Shown here in pieces: positions 1-8,943 of a stretch of DNA of 32,372 nucleotides. The notes under the pieces were generated by a model. That model saw only the letters and a list, made by a program, of their open reading frames with translations, had not been told where the DNA came from and did no database searches. This DNA is from an uncultured Marixanthomonas sp. GTDB taxonomy: Bacteria > Bacteroidota > Bacteroidia > Flavobacteriales > Flavobacteriaceae. The position numbers and the translations under genes were made by a program. Numbering within the stretch: position 1 is the stretch's first letter; every line of letters begins with the position of its first letter. The stretch is taken from positions 1 through 32,372 of the forward strand of contig CAJXPE010000004.1 in assembly GCA_913057965.1 (NCBI GenBank), in the 5' to 3' direction.

Positions 1-102
1 AGACAGATTGTAAAGTTGTTTTTACGTAAAATAAATATTTTTTTTAACAAAGTTTAACCCTAAGAGATACCATTTCATAAATATCAAACAGTTTTTTAGC
101 AT

Positions 103-110
103 TATATTTG
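103..110 (+). promoter_or_regulatory. Candidate Bacteroidota -7 box TATATTTG
   Basis: Exact TAnnTTTG about 50 bp upstream of the ATG at 160. Confidence 0.45.
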
Positions 111-159
111 CAGCTTCAAAAAAAGAAAGTGTCTATATTTAGTAAAGGAAGTACGACGC

Positions 160-777
160 ATGGAAAAGACAGAAAGAAAAAAAGAAAACGGCTTAAAGCG
201 AATGCACAAATATTATAGCCTTACAGGGTTTTATTCATTTGTGGGTAGAAGCTTAAAGAAGAGTATTATCCCAATTCTCTTATTCGTTGGGGTTTTATTT
301 TTAGTAGATTGGTTGTTAGTTGATTTTAGTGCATTTTTTACGCATGTTACCGAAACGTATCCACCGCTGAGTGTTTTATTGGTCTTTTTTGCCAGTGAGA
401 CTTTATTAGGGTTAATTCCTCCTGAAATTTTTATTGCCTGGTCCAGTAAAATGTCCGATCCTGTTATGTACCTATCTTTTTTAGCAGGCTTATCGTACCT
501 TGGTGGTATTTGCAGCTATTTTATTGGAAAATGGATTTTACAAATCCCTTCAGTTTATGAGTATGTTGAAGTACGTATGAAAAAACACTTAAAGAACGTC
601 CGTAAATGGGGTGGCTTTTTGATCATTGTAGGTGCTTTATTGCCCATACCATTCTCTATTACCAGTATGGCAGCGGGAACTATAAATTATAAATTCACAA
701 ATTACTTATTGTTTGGATTATTACGGTTTGCCCGATTTGCCATCTACGGAATTGCTATTTTCAGCCTTATGAAGTGA
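160..777 (+). CDS. VTT/DedA-like (SNARE-associated Golgi family) integral membrane protein
   Basis: 205-aa ORF with several hydrophobic helices; 'LGLIPPEIFIAW' and 'LLPIPFSITSMAAG' resemble re-entrant VTT-domain motifs. Confidence 0.65.
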   Translation: MEKTERKKENGLKRMHKYYSLTGFYSFVGRSLKKSIIPILLFVGVLFLVDWLLVDFSAFFTHVTETYPPLSVLLVFFASETLLGLIPPEIFIAWSSKMSDPVMYLSFLAGLSYLGGICSYFIGKWILQIPSVYEYVEVRMKKHLKNVRKWGGFLIIVGALLPIPFSITSMAAGTINYKFTNYLLFGLLRFARFAIYGIAIFSLMK

Positions 778-833
778 TAGGCTTCTAAAAGAATAGTATT
801 TTTGTGAATACAGAAATACTCTTATTTTCTTTT

Positions 834-2105
834 ATGCCAAAAAATGATCCTTACGCGGCGTTACGCTACCGTGAATTCAATATTTTTTTACTACTCCGTT
901 TTGCCATGGTCTTTGCTTGGACTATGCAATTTGTTGTTATAGAATGGGAAGTCTACAGTATTACCAAAGATCCACTTTCGTTAGGTATTATTGGGTTGAT
1001 GGAAGTAATCCCAGCCGTTTCCATGGCATTATTTGCAGGTCACGTAGTAGATCAAAAAGAAAAAAAGAGTTTGCTTATAAAATGCATTATAGGCTTTTCT
1101 ATAATTAGTCTTGGGTTATTTTTGATTACTTGGCCACGCATAATTAGCGGTATGGCAACCAATACCGTTTTATATTGTGTGTATTTTCTGGTTTTTCTCG
1201 GCGGGATTGTGCGCGCTTTTTTAGGTCCCACTATTTTTTCTCTCTTTTCATTAATAATCCCGAAGAAAGTATATCCCAATGCAGCTACTTGGAGTAGTTC
1301 CGTTTGGCAAGTAGGAGCCGTTTTAGGTCCCGCCCTTGGTGGTTTTGCCATTCACTGGATTGGCGTTCATTGGTCTATGTGTTTTATTTTCGGGCTTTCC
1401 TTATTGGCGTTAATTAGCTTATCTCAAATTCCGAAGAAACCTATTTTAAACCCCAATATTGGCGAACCCGTGATGAAAAGTTTAAAAGGAGGGTTGAAGT
1501 TTGTGTTTAGTAACAAAGTGATTCTTGGTGCTTTAAGCTTAGATATGATTGCCGTTTTGTTTGGTGGAGCCGTTGCATTACTGCCCATTTTTGCACAAGA
1601 TATTCTACATGTAGGATCCGAAGGCTTCGGAATTTTACGCGCCGCACCGGCAATAGGCGCTGCCATTATTATGTTTACGTCGGCCTATTTTCCGCTTAAT
1701 AAAAATGCGGGGATGAAACTTTTGGCCGCTATTTTTGGTTTCGGTTTGTGTATTATCGTATTTGGTCTTTCTACTTGGTTCTGGCTTTCTGTCTTTGCCT
1801 TGTTTATGAGCGGTGTGACCGATGGAATTTCGATGATTATTCGTCAAACGATACTGCAATTAAAAACCCCCGATGCCATGCGAGGTCGCGTGGCATCGGT
1901 GAATTCTATGTTTGTGGGGTCTTCTAATGAACTCGGTGCTTTTGAAAGCGGCTTAACGGCTAAAATAATGGGAACCGTCACCGCAGTTGTTTTTGGTGGG
2001 TGTATGACGTTAATCACGGTTGTAGGTACCGGAGCCTTACTTCCAAAGTTCAGAAAACTTGATCTGGAGGAAGACTTAAAAGAATATGAAGACGAAGAGG
2101 ATTAA
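834..2105 (+). CDS. MFS transporter (EntS/MFS_3-like exporter)
   Basis: About 12 TM helices; 'LGPALGGFAIHWIGVHW' and 'MRGRVASVNSMFVGSSNELGAFESG' are typical of MFS_3. ATG at 834 (MPKNDPYAALRYREF) preferred over the GTG at 804. Confidence 0.85.
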   Translation: MPKNDPYAALRYREFNIFLLLRFAMVFAWTMQFVVIEWEVYSITKDPLSLGIIGLMEVIPAVSMALFAGHVVDQKEKKSLLIKCIIGFSIISLGLFLITWPRIISGMATNTVLYCVYFLVFLGGIVRAFLGPTIFSLFSLIIPKKVYPNAATWSSSVWQVGAVLGPALGGFAIHWIGVHWSMCFIFGLSLLALISLSQIPKKPILNPNIGEPVMKSLKGGLKFVFSNKVILGALSLDMIAVLFGGAVALLPIFAQDILHVGSEGFGILRAAPAIGAAIIMFTSAYFPLNKNAGMKLLAAIFGFGLCIIVFGLSTWFWLSVFALFMSGVTDGISMIIRQTILQLKTPDAMRGRVASVNSMFVGSSNELGAFESGLTAKIMGTVTAVVFGGCMTLITVVGTGALLPKFRKLDLEEDLKEYEDEED

Positions 2106-4163
2106 TTAATCTTCAGAAATCAAACCTTCTTTAACTTCTTCTTTATTCCAAGTAAGAATGCTTTTAGCAAGAAATATGTTAGCCAAGACCATCATTGCTA
2201 AAATGAGTATTTCTGAAATGTTTGAGGCTTCATAAAACAGTGCTCCCAGAAAATGATATACGTTAAACAGCCCGATGACCAAAGTCCAACAAAAGGCTGT
2301 CCAACGGAACCATGATTTATTCACTTCCAATGTCAATAAAAAGAAAAGAAAGGCCAATCCTTCCAAGCCGATGCGCCACAGATGGTGGTTTAAGGGCACT
2401 TCGCCGGTAGCATCATCAAGCATTAGGCTTTCGTTGTAGTACACGCTCATAACCCCGTAAAGGTGGTGCAAAATAAACCCGATGGCCAAGAAAAGCCATA
2501 ACAATGCAGTTTTTGTTCTCATAAATTTTAAGTTATTTGTTGTTTTTGTTGAAGTGGTTTGCGTTTGTTTAATTTTTTGATTGCGTTCTTCGATTAATTC
2601 AGAATGATCAATATTTGTAACGGGTCGTTTTAATTTTAAAACAACCCATAATGAAACGATGCTCATGATAATCCAGAAAAGATCGACACAGAAAATTTCA
2701 TATTGACCTTCCGCAAAGGTGTTCCATATCCAGTTTCCGGAGGTGATTCCATTTACGATTGGGATTAAAAACCCTAAAATGCTTCCTGATAATAAGGTAT
2801 ACTTATTGGTTTTGTAGTTATCCCTCATAAAACGGAAGACAGCTGCAACGGCGATCCACCCTAAAAAGTAAACACAGTATAAAATCGTTTGGCGCGAGCT
2901 ATCCATCGATCTTGGTAATACCTTCGCAATTATAAATGAGAAAGCGGTGATAGGGTACATACTCAGGCAAATAGCCAAATAAATATGACCCACCTTTCGG
3001 TTGAATAGTTTTTGTTCAATGGGGACATTCTTTTTATTTCGGGCTTCCAGCCAAATTAATACCCCCGAAATAATGACAAAACAGGTTATCAAGGCCAATA
3101 CGAAATAAATAAACTTCAATGGCAATCCGCCAAAATCACCAAAGTGAAGCCTACGAACGGTTAATTCCACATCTTCTAAATAATCAGTATCATACGGGTT
3201 TTTTTCAGAAATAAGTTTGCCGGAAGCTACATCGTAAATAGTACGACCATTTCCTAAAAACTTGTTATCGGGATCTAACAAGCCATCAACCTGAAATTTC
3301 ATATTAGTAGCACCGTAATTACGGATATATACTTGAGCAGGGGTGAAGTTTTCCCACTTGTTAAGCGTCTTATCCATAAAAACGTTTAAGTCTGGAATAT
3401 CAGATACTTTTTCATCTGTTAGCTCATAGGTTTTTGCCATTGGGCGGAGCTCTGAAATCGTTTTATCTTGATCATTACCATAAACAAAATTAGCGGGAAG
3501 CAGTACCAAAGCCGAAAGACATAAAAAACAACTGGTAACTGCAAATACAAATTGAAACGGCAGTCCAATCATCCCTAAAACGGTATGCGCATCGGTCCAA
3601 ATGGTCTTTAATTTCTTTTTTGGTCTAAAGGTGTAAAAGTTCTGAACAATCTTTTTCCAATGGACAATCACACCGGTGACAATAGCAAATAAAAAGAAGA
3701 GCGCTATAAAGCCAGCAATGTAAATACCAATGACGGGTACCTGACTAAAAAAGTGAAGTCTGTAAATTAATTCACCAATACTATAAAAAGCATAATATTC
3801 TGAATGACTGTAATCTAAAGTATCTAAATAGAAGTAATACTTCTTGTCTTTATCATTGACAATTGTAGTGTCTTGCGACTTGCTTAATAGTACATATAAT
3901 TGCTGTTTCGCATCTGGAGCGATCATTCTTACATCTCTTCCGTAGAGATTAAAACCCTGCGCTTTAATGCTATCGATAACGCGATTGTAATCAATTTTTT
4001 CAGCTTGTTCTATATGAACTGAATCCCCTTTTTCCCAAGCGGTAATTTCATCTTTTATCAATGCAAAAGCACCTGCAAAGAAAATCACATACAAAGCAAC
4101 GCTGATAACGATGCCGCTAATAGTATGGGTGTGAAAAAATACGTTGTAATTCCGTTTGCTCAT
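2106..4163 (-). CDS. PepSY-associated TM protein (putative ferric-siderophore reductase type) with an extra C-terminal membrane domain
   Basis: N-terminal 'HTHTISGIVISVALYVIFFAGAFAL' and 'HTVLGMIGLPFQFVFAVTSCFL' are PepSY_TM features; last gene of the TonB-receptor operon. Confidence 0.8.
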   Translation of the reverse strand: MSKRNYNVFFHTHTISGIVISVALYVIFFAGAFALIKDEITAWEKGDSVHIEQAEKIDYNRVIDSIKAQGFNLYGRDVRMIAPDAKQQLYVLLSKSQDTTIVNDKDKKYYFYLDTLDYSHSEYYAFYSIGELIYRLHFFSQVPVIGIYIAGFIALFFLFAIVTGVIVHWKKIVQNFYTFRPKKKLKTIWTDAHTVLGMIGLPFQFVFAVTSCFLCLSALVLLPANFVYGNDQDKTISELRPMAKTYELTDEKVSDIPDLNVFMDKTLNKWENFTPAQVYIRNYGATNMKFQVDGLLDPDNKFLGNGRTIYDVASGKLISEKNPYDTDYLEDVELTVRRLHFGDFGGLPLKFIYFVLALITCFVIISGVLIWLEARNKKNVPIEQKLFNRKVGHIYLAICLSMYPITAFSFIIAKVLPRSMDSSRQTILYCVYFLGWIAVAAVFRFMRDNYKTNKYTLLSGSILGFLIPIVNGITSGNWIWNTFAEGQYEIFCVDLFWIIMSIVSLWVVLKLKRPVTNIDHSELIEERNQKIKQTQTTSTKTTNNLKFMRTKTALLWLFLAIGFILHHLYGVMSVYYNESLMLDDATGEVPLNHHLWRIGLEGLAFLFFLLTLEVNKSWFRWTAFCWTLVIGLFNVYHFLGALFYEASNISEILILAMMVLANIFLAKSILTWNKEEVKEGLISED

Positions 4164-4168
4164 GGTAC

Positions 4169-4471
4169 TTAATTAATGGGATTATATATTTTTCCGAAGT
4201 AAACCAAAACGCTTAAAACAATGATAATAGCTATATAGAGCGCCCATAATTTCCATCCGTTTTTCGCTAAAAAGGATAAAATCATAATAGTAACCCACAA
4301 TATATAAAGGGTATAAACCGAAGTGATTAAAACCGTCTTTGGGTCAGGTAACCAAAACGCCAATGCGATGTGTAGCAATGCTGAAATAATATAGCCGCCA
4401 ACAATCCCTGCTGAAATTTTAGCAAAGCGCTGCCACGAAGACGTTGTTAAGTATTTTTTATTAGCTGGCAT
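4169..4471 (-). CDS. Small membrane protein resembling the DUF3649 iron-uptake-associated family
   Basis: 100 aa, about 3 TM; lies between the DUF3325-like and PepSY genes as in siderophore operons of other phyla. Confidence 0.55.
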   Translation of the reverse strand: MPANKKYLTTSSWQRFAKISAGIVGGYIISALLHIALAFWLPDPKTVLITSVYTLYILWVTIMILSFLAKNGWKLWALYIAIIIVLSVLVYFGKIYNPIN

Positions 4472-4802
4472 AGGTTAGGTATAATTCAAAAATGAATGAA
4501 AGGATAAAAATGATGGTCATTTGTTTGTAATTGATAATCTGTAACGGAACTACAATTACAGCAAGGCTTGCCACGATAGAGAGTATAATAAATTCTGAAA
4601 TAATACCTGAGCCAACACCCCAAAATATAGAAAGCACAACAAAAGCGGCCAATAGTAAAACAAGTCCAGAAGCTTTAAAAACGTGCGGGTTTTTTGAAGC
4701 CACTTTTTTTTCAGGGATAGCTTTAGGTATTGCGGCTCTTTTTGACGTTAAAAGCAACATATAGAAGCCTAAAATAGTAAGTAATATTGTTACAGTTATC
4801 AT
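4461..4802 (-). CDS. Small membrane protein resembling DUF3325
   Basis: 113 aa, about 4 TM; overlaps the downstream gene by 11 nt, suggesting translational coupling. Confidence 0.5.
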   Translation of the reverse strand: MITVTILLTILGFYMLLLTSKRAAIPKAIPEKKVASKNPHVFKASGLVLLLAAFVVLSIFWGVGSGIISEFIILSIVASLAVIVVPLQIINYKQMTIIFILSFIFELYLTYAS

Positions 4803-4890
4803 TTAATTTATTTAAAAGCAATAACCCTGAACCATTTCAGGGCTATTGTACACTTAACAAAAAATCAATCAATTATTCAATGGTTTTATC

Positions 4891-7314
4891 TTAAAATTTA
4901 TAGGTGAAATTCGCATACAATGCCCGCGGTGTTTGCGGTGTAATGGTGGTCCAACCTTTATAATATTCTTTATTGAATACATTGTTTAGTTTTAACCCGA
5001 TGCGGTATTTATTAGCTTGGTAAAAAACAGAAGCATTCGCAATGGTATATTCTGGTAATACAAACTGACCGGCAGGACCATAGTCGATAGTTACACGTTC
5101 GCTGGCACCGTTAAATCCGGCTCCAAGCCCGAAGCCCTCTAAAGTACCTTCTTGAAATTCATAATTTGCCCAGAGGTTATATAAAGTTTCAGGACCCGCT
5201 TCGTTAGGACGGGTTCCCAATAAAATAGGGTTGTCGTTTTTTATGATTTCACTATCGTTATTACTGAAACCAGCTTTAACATTCAACCCACGGACAGGGT
5301 TGGCATTTACTTCAACTTCAAAACCTTTACTTTCTACTTCACCCCCTTGAATTTTATTGAAAGGTGAAGATGTGTCGGTAATTACTTTATCGGTTACACT
5401 GATATCATAATAACTTACGGTCACATTTAAACGGTTTTTGAAAAAGTTTGTTTTTACCCCAAACTCCAATTGATTTGCCTGTTCCGGATCGAAAGATTTT
5501 AGGGTTTGATCGCCATTCTGTGGATCACCAACCAAAGCTGGTGCAACGTTTGTAAATCCATTTTGATAGTTGGCAAATACCGAAATAACATCTCGAATAG
5601 GTTGGTATAACAAACCAAATTTTGGTGAGAACGTACTTTGGTCGTAATCATCATCAGGGTTGGTTAAATCGCCTTCATTGTCAAACACATCAAAACGAAC
5701 GCCTGCCATTGCAGAAAGCGTAGGTGTGATGTTTAAAACATCGGAAACATACGCACTGTACACGTGTGTCTTCGATTTAATATTGTTTATTGTTTGTGAT
5801 GCCAAAGCTGCATCAACTCCAGCTGTTGTTAACGGGAATGAACCTTCTTCTACTTCTTCAGTAAAAGGATTATCGCTTATGGTCTGTCCGTTAGGTCTCA
5901 CATTTCCGTAGAACGCGTAGCCAGTACTGTTATCAGTTACGGTTGAATTGTAATAATCAACACCTGCTACTAATCGGTTTCTAAGATTTCCTATTTTGAA
6001 ATCCCCAATAAAGTTTTGCTGAATATCGGTGGTGTTGGTTCGTGAATTCTGTTTATTGATCAAGCGGGTAAAAGTGGTTCCTTCCAAAATTCCGTAGTCA
6101 AACAAGTAGGAATAGTACCCATCTGTTGACGTGCTGCTTTTTGAAAGAATGGTTTGCGATTGCCAGGTATCTGATAATTTATAATCCATTTCCACACGGT
6201 AGTTAGCCGAAGGATTTTTCAACGATAAGGCGTTGCTAGTAAAGGATAATTTGTTGTTATAATTTAATTCATCCAAATTCCGAGCTCTCGAAGGTGCGGA
6301 ACGGTTTAAGAACAGAAACGTCGGGTTGGTTTGTTCAGCTTGAGTGATTTCGGCATAAAAAGAGAACGACAATCGGTTGTTTACTTTATAGGATAGGGAG
6401 GGAGCTACAAAAAACGATTTCCTAAACCCTGCATCTTGAAAGCTATCTTCGGTAGAATAGGATGTGTTTAGACGAAAATAAACATTGTTTTCTTTATCCA
6501 ATGGCGTATTTAAATCGGCTGAAAGCATATTTAAACCGTAGGTCCCCGAAGTAAATGAAACTTCACCTCCAAAGCCAACGTATGGTTTTTTGGTAACCAC
6601 GTTAATCAAACCTCCGTAGGAAGTCACGGTACTACCGAATAGCGTAGCTGAAGGACCTTTAATCACTTCAATACGTTCAATATTTGCAGCATTAATGGTA
6701 CCGTTGGTAATCCCCGGGACAGCGTTTACCAATTGTGGCTGTACCGAAAACCCTCTTAACGCGTAATATCCCGCTCCGTCACCACCACGTCCTGTGGAGG
6801 ACCAAAGTTTTTCTATACCCGTTGCGTTTTTAAGGGCATCTTCGAAGTTGGTGGTTACTTGCGATTTCAGTAAATCGGTTGTGATGGTACTGTACACCTG
6901 TGAGTTTTCAAGATCTTGTAAGGGTAATTTTGAAACGTAGGCTGTTTTTTTACGAGAGAATTTATTTCTACGTTCGCCATTAACCACTACTTCTTGTAAA
7001 ATTTCATTTCCTTCGTACATCGTGATGGGAGGAAGTTGTTTGGTTTCATTTTCTGAAAGCGTAACGGTCACTTCTTGGTTTTTAAACCCTACATATGTAA
7101 AGTTAATCGTGTACGTTCCTTTTGAAAGACCGTTGATTATAAAATGACCATCCGTGTCGGTTTGTGCTCCTTTTTGAGCATTTTTTATAAAGACGTTTAC
7201 TCCTAACAACGGCGTGTTATTTGCGTCTGTTAGCGTTCCTTCAATTTTTGCAGTTTGTGCCGTAGCTCCTGTTATGGCTACAAAAAATAGAATGAGTTGG
7301 GTTAGTTTATGCAT
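4891..7314 (-). CDS. TonB-dependent siderophore receptor with N-terminal carboxypeptidase-regulatory-like domain
   Basis: Signal peptide, 'IEGTLTDANNTPLLGVNVFIKN' domain, plug 'IERIEVIKGPSATLFGS', C-terminal beta-strand 'ALYANFTYKF'. Confidence 0.92.
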   Translation of the reverse strand: MHKLTQLILFFVAITGATAQTAKIEGTLTDANNTPLLGVNVFIKNAQKGAQTDTDGHFIINGLSKGTYTINFTYVGFKNQEVTVTLSENETKQLPPITMYEGNEILQEVVVNGERRNKFSRKKTAYVSKLPLQDLENSQVYSTITTDLLKSQVTTNFEDALKNATGIEKLWSSTGRGGDGAGYYALRGFSVQPQLVNAVPGITNGTINAANIERIEVIKGPSATLFGSTVTSYGGLINVVTKKPYVGFGGEVSFTSGTYGLNMLSADLNTPLDKENNVYFRLNTSYSTEDSFQDAGFRKSFFVAPSLSYKVNNRLSFSFYAEITQAEQTNPTFLFLNRSAPSRARNLDELNYNNKLSFTSNALSLKNPSANYRVEMDYKLSDTWQSQTILSKSSTSTDGYYSYLFDYGILEGTTFTRLINKQNSRTNTTDIQQNFIGDFKIGNLRNRLVAGVDYYNSTVTDNSTGYAFYGNVRPNGQTISDNPFTEEVEEGSFPLTTAGVDAALASQTINNIKSKTHVYSAYVSDVLNITPTLSAMAGVRFDVFDNEGDLTNPDDDYDQSTFSPKFGLLYQPIRDVISVFANYQNGFTNVAPALVGDPQNGDQTLKSFDPEQANQLEFGVKTNFFKNRLNVTVSYYDISVTDKVITDTSSPFNKIQGGEVESKGFEVEVNANPVRGLNVKAGFSNNDSEIIKNDNPILLGTRPNEAGPETLYNLWANYEFQEGTLEGFGLGAGFNGASERVTIDYGPAGQFVLPEYTIANASVFYQANKYRIGLKLNNVFNKEYYKGWTTITPQTPRALYANFTYKF

Positions 7315-7322
7315 TTATTATT

Positions 7323-7341
7323 ATTTAGACTTAATATAGAT
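7323..7341. promoter_or_regulatory. Second, degenerate Fur-like site ATTTAGACTTAATATAGAT
   Basis: Shares ATTTAGACT with 7391-7409; lies between the predicted TSS and the start codon. Confidence 0.35.
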
Positions 7342-7355
7342 AGTTAATTTTGAAG

Positions 7356-7386
7356 CAAAACTAATAACCCTTTTTGATTCCACAAA
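7356..7386 (-). promoter_or_regulatory. Core promoter of the siderophore-receptor operon: -33 TTTG, 19-nt spacer, -7 TAGTTTTG (minus strand)
   Basis: On the minus strand TTTG (7386-7383), 19 nt, TAGTTTTG (7363-7356), matching the Bacteroidota TTTG-N19-TAnnTTTG pattern. Confidence 0.7.
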
Positions 7387-7390
7387 GGTT

Positions 7391-7409
7391 ATTTAGACTA
7401 ATTTTAAAT
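7391..7409. promoter_or_regulatory. Fur-box-like imperfect palindrome ATTTAGACTAATTTTAAAT
   Basis: One mismatch from a perfect ATTTAGA-N5-TCTAAAT palindrome; directly upstream of the -33 element. Confidence 0.55.
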
Positions 7410-7524
7410 AGAACAAATAAAAATGGTTGTAAATTACTTTATTATAAGGGTTTGCATTAAAAAAAAAATGATGCTGTTCCGTCTCTAAAATCTACTAAAC
7501 ACTATGATACCAGAATATAAAACG

Positions 7525-7532
7525 TACCTTTG
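7525..7532 (+). promoter_or_regulatory. Candidate -7 box TACCTTTG for the DEAD-box helicase gene
   Basis: Exact TAnnTTTG, about 20 bp upstream of the ATG at 7553. Confidence 0.5.
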
Positions 7533-7552
7533 TGCCATAAAAATTAGGCTAT

Positions 7553-8671
7553 ATGGCAACATTTCAACAACTAGGAGTTAAAAAAGAATACATTAAGGCA
7601 TTGAATGAGTTAGAAATAAAAACTCCTACTGAAATTCAGGAAGCTGTGATTCCGCTGTTATTAAAATCGAAAACCGATTTAGTAGGGCTAGCACAAACCG
7701 GTACCGGTAAAACTGCGGCATATGGCTTGCCTTTATTACATAATATAGATGCATCAAAAGCAGTGGTACAAGCATTGATTTTAGCACCTACGCGCGAATT
7801 GGTGCAACAAATCCAGAAACAACTCTTCAGATTTACCAAGTATGCTCCCGAAAAGATATTTGCTGAAGGCGTATACGGCGGAGAAAAAATTGATATACAA
7901 ATAAAAAGATTAAAACGCCCTACTCATATAATCGTGGCTACTCCAGGAAGATTGATGGATTTAATGAAACGCGGTGATATTAGTTTACAAACTATTAAAA
8001 CGCTTGTGTTAGATGAAGCTGATGAAATGTTGAGCATGGGCTTTAAACAAGACCTTAATAAAATACTGGAACAAGCAAATAAGCAACGTAATACGTGGTT
8101 GTTTTCAGCTACGATGCCTGAAGATATAAAGAAGATAGTCAAAACCTACATGGATGCCAATGCTACGAAAATTGAAGTGAATAAAAACAGCTTGGTGAAC
8201 GCTAATATTTCACATTATTACATCAAAACAGCTTTAAAAGACAAGGTTGAAACCTTGATTCAGTTAATGGATACCTTGAAAGATGATAGAGGAATCATTT
8301 TTTGCCGTACCAAAGCAGGTACTCAAAAACTTACTGATATATTAAAAGAAGATGGTTTTTCAGTAGCTGCATTAGAAGGCGATATGCAACAAAAAGAACG
8401 CGATAAAGTAATGCGCGCTTTTAAAAAGGAAAACGTACAAATACTTATTTCTACAGATGTCTCCGCAAGAGGAATAGATGTAAATAACCTCGGTTTTGTA
8501 ATTCATTACCAATTGCCCGATCAACAAGAATATTACACACACCGAAGTGGGCGTACGGCAAGAGCGGGAAAAACAGGCTCTTCCATTGCGTTGATTTTAC
8601 CAAGTGAATTGCAAGAAATCCACCAGTTACAGAAAACACTCGGCATAAAATTTAAAGAATCAATACTATAA
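7553..8671 (+). CDS. DEAD/DEAH-box ATP-dependent RNA helicase
   Basis: AQTGTGKT, PTRELVQQ, TPGR, DEAD, SAT, ARGID and HRSGRTARAG motifs. Confidence 0.95.
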   Translation: MATFQQLGVKKEYIKALNELEIKTPTEIQEAVIPLLLKSKTDLVGLAQTGTGKTAAYGLPLLHNIDASKAVVQALILAPTRELVQQIQKQLFRFTKYAPEKIFAEGVYGGEKIDIQIKRLKRPTHIIVATPGRLMDLMKRGDISLQTIKTLVLDEADEMLSMGFKQDLNKILEQANKQRNTWLFSATMPEDIKKIVKTYMDANATKIEVNKNSLVNANISHYYIKTALKDKVETLIQLMDTLKDDRGIIFCRTKAGTQKLTDILKEDGFSVAALEGDMQQKERDKVMRAFKKENVQILISTDVSARGIDVNNLGFVIHYQLPDQQEYYTHRSGRTARAGKTGSSIALILPSELQEIHQLQKTLGIKFKESIL

Positions 8672-8677
8672 AATATT

Positions 8678-8932
8678 ATGGCATTAACGAACAACGACAT
8701 CATGAAAAAACTTCGCGTAGCACATAAATTACGTGATGACGATATTGTAAAAATTTGCGCTTTGGTAGATTTTAAAGTCTCCAAAAGTGAAATGGGCGCT
8801 ATTTTCCGAAAAGAAGACCACCCAAAGTATATGGAATGTGGCGATCAATTTCTTCGGAATTTTTTAAACGGATTGGTCGTGCATTTACGTGGCCCGATGC
8901 CTCCAAAGAAAAAGAAAGAACCTTCAAAGTAA
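8678..8932 (+). CDS. DUF1456 (YehS-like) protein, single-module form
   Basis: 'MKKLRVAHKLRDDDIVKICALVDFKVSKSEMGAIFRKEDHPKYMECGDQFLRNFLNGLVVHLRG' is the DUF1456 signature; 6 nt after the helicase. Confidence 0.8.
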   Translation: MALTNNDIMKKLRVAHKLRDDDIVKICALVDFKVSKSEMGAIFRKEDHPKYMECGDQFLRNFLNGLVVHLRGPMPPKKKKEPSK

Positions 8933-8943
8933 CAACTTTTGTT

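Noticed and set aside
917-1108. 63-aa plus-strand ORF inside the MFS gene and other short nested ORFs (1052-1351, 1424-1666, 1635-1859, 8451-8639, 8533-8784)
   Set aside because: Out-of-frame overlaps with strongly supported genes and no independent evidence.
8678-8932. DUF1456 gene considered a truncated pseudogene because enterobacterial YehS has two modules
   Set aside because: The single module is intact with a proper start and stop, and I believe single-module forms exist in Bacteroidota; decay not supported.
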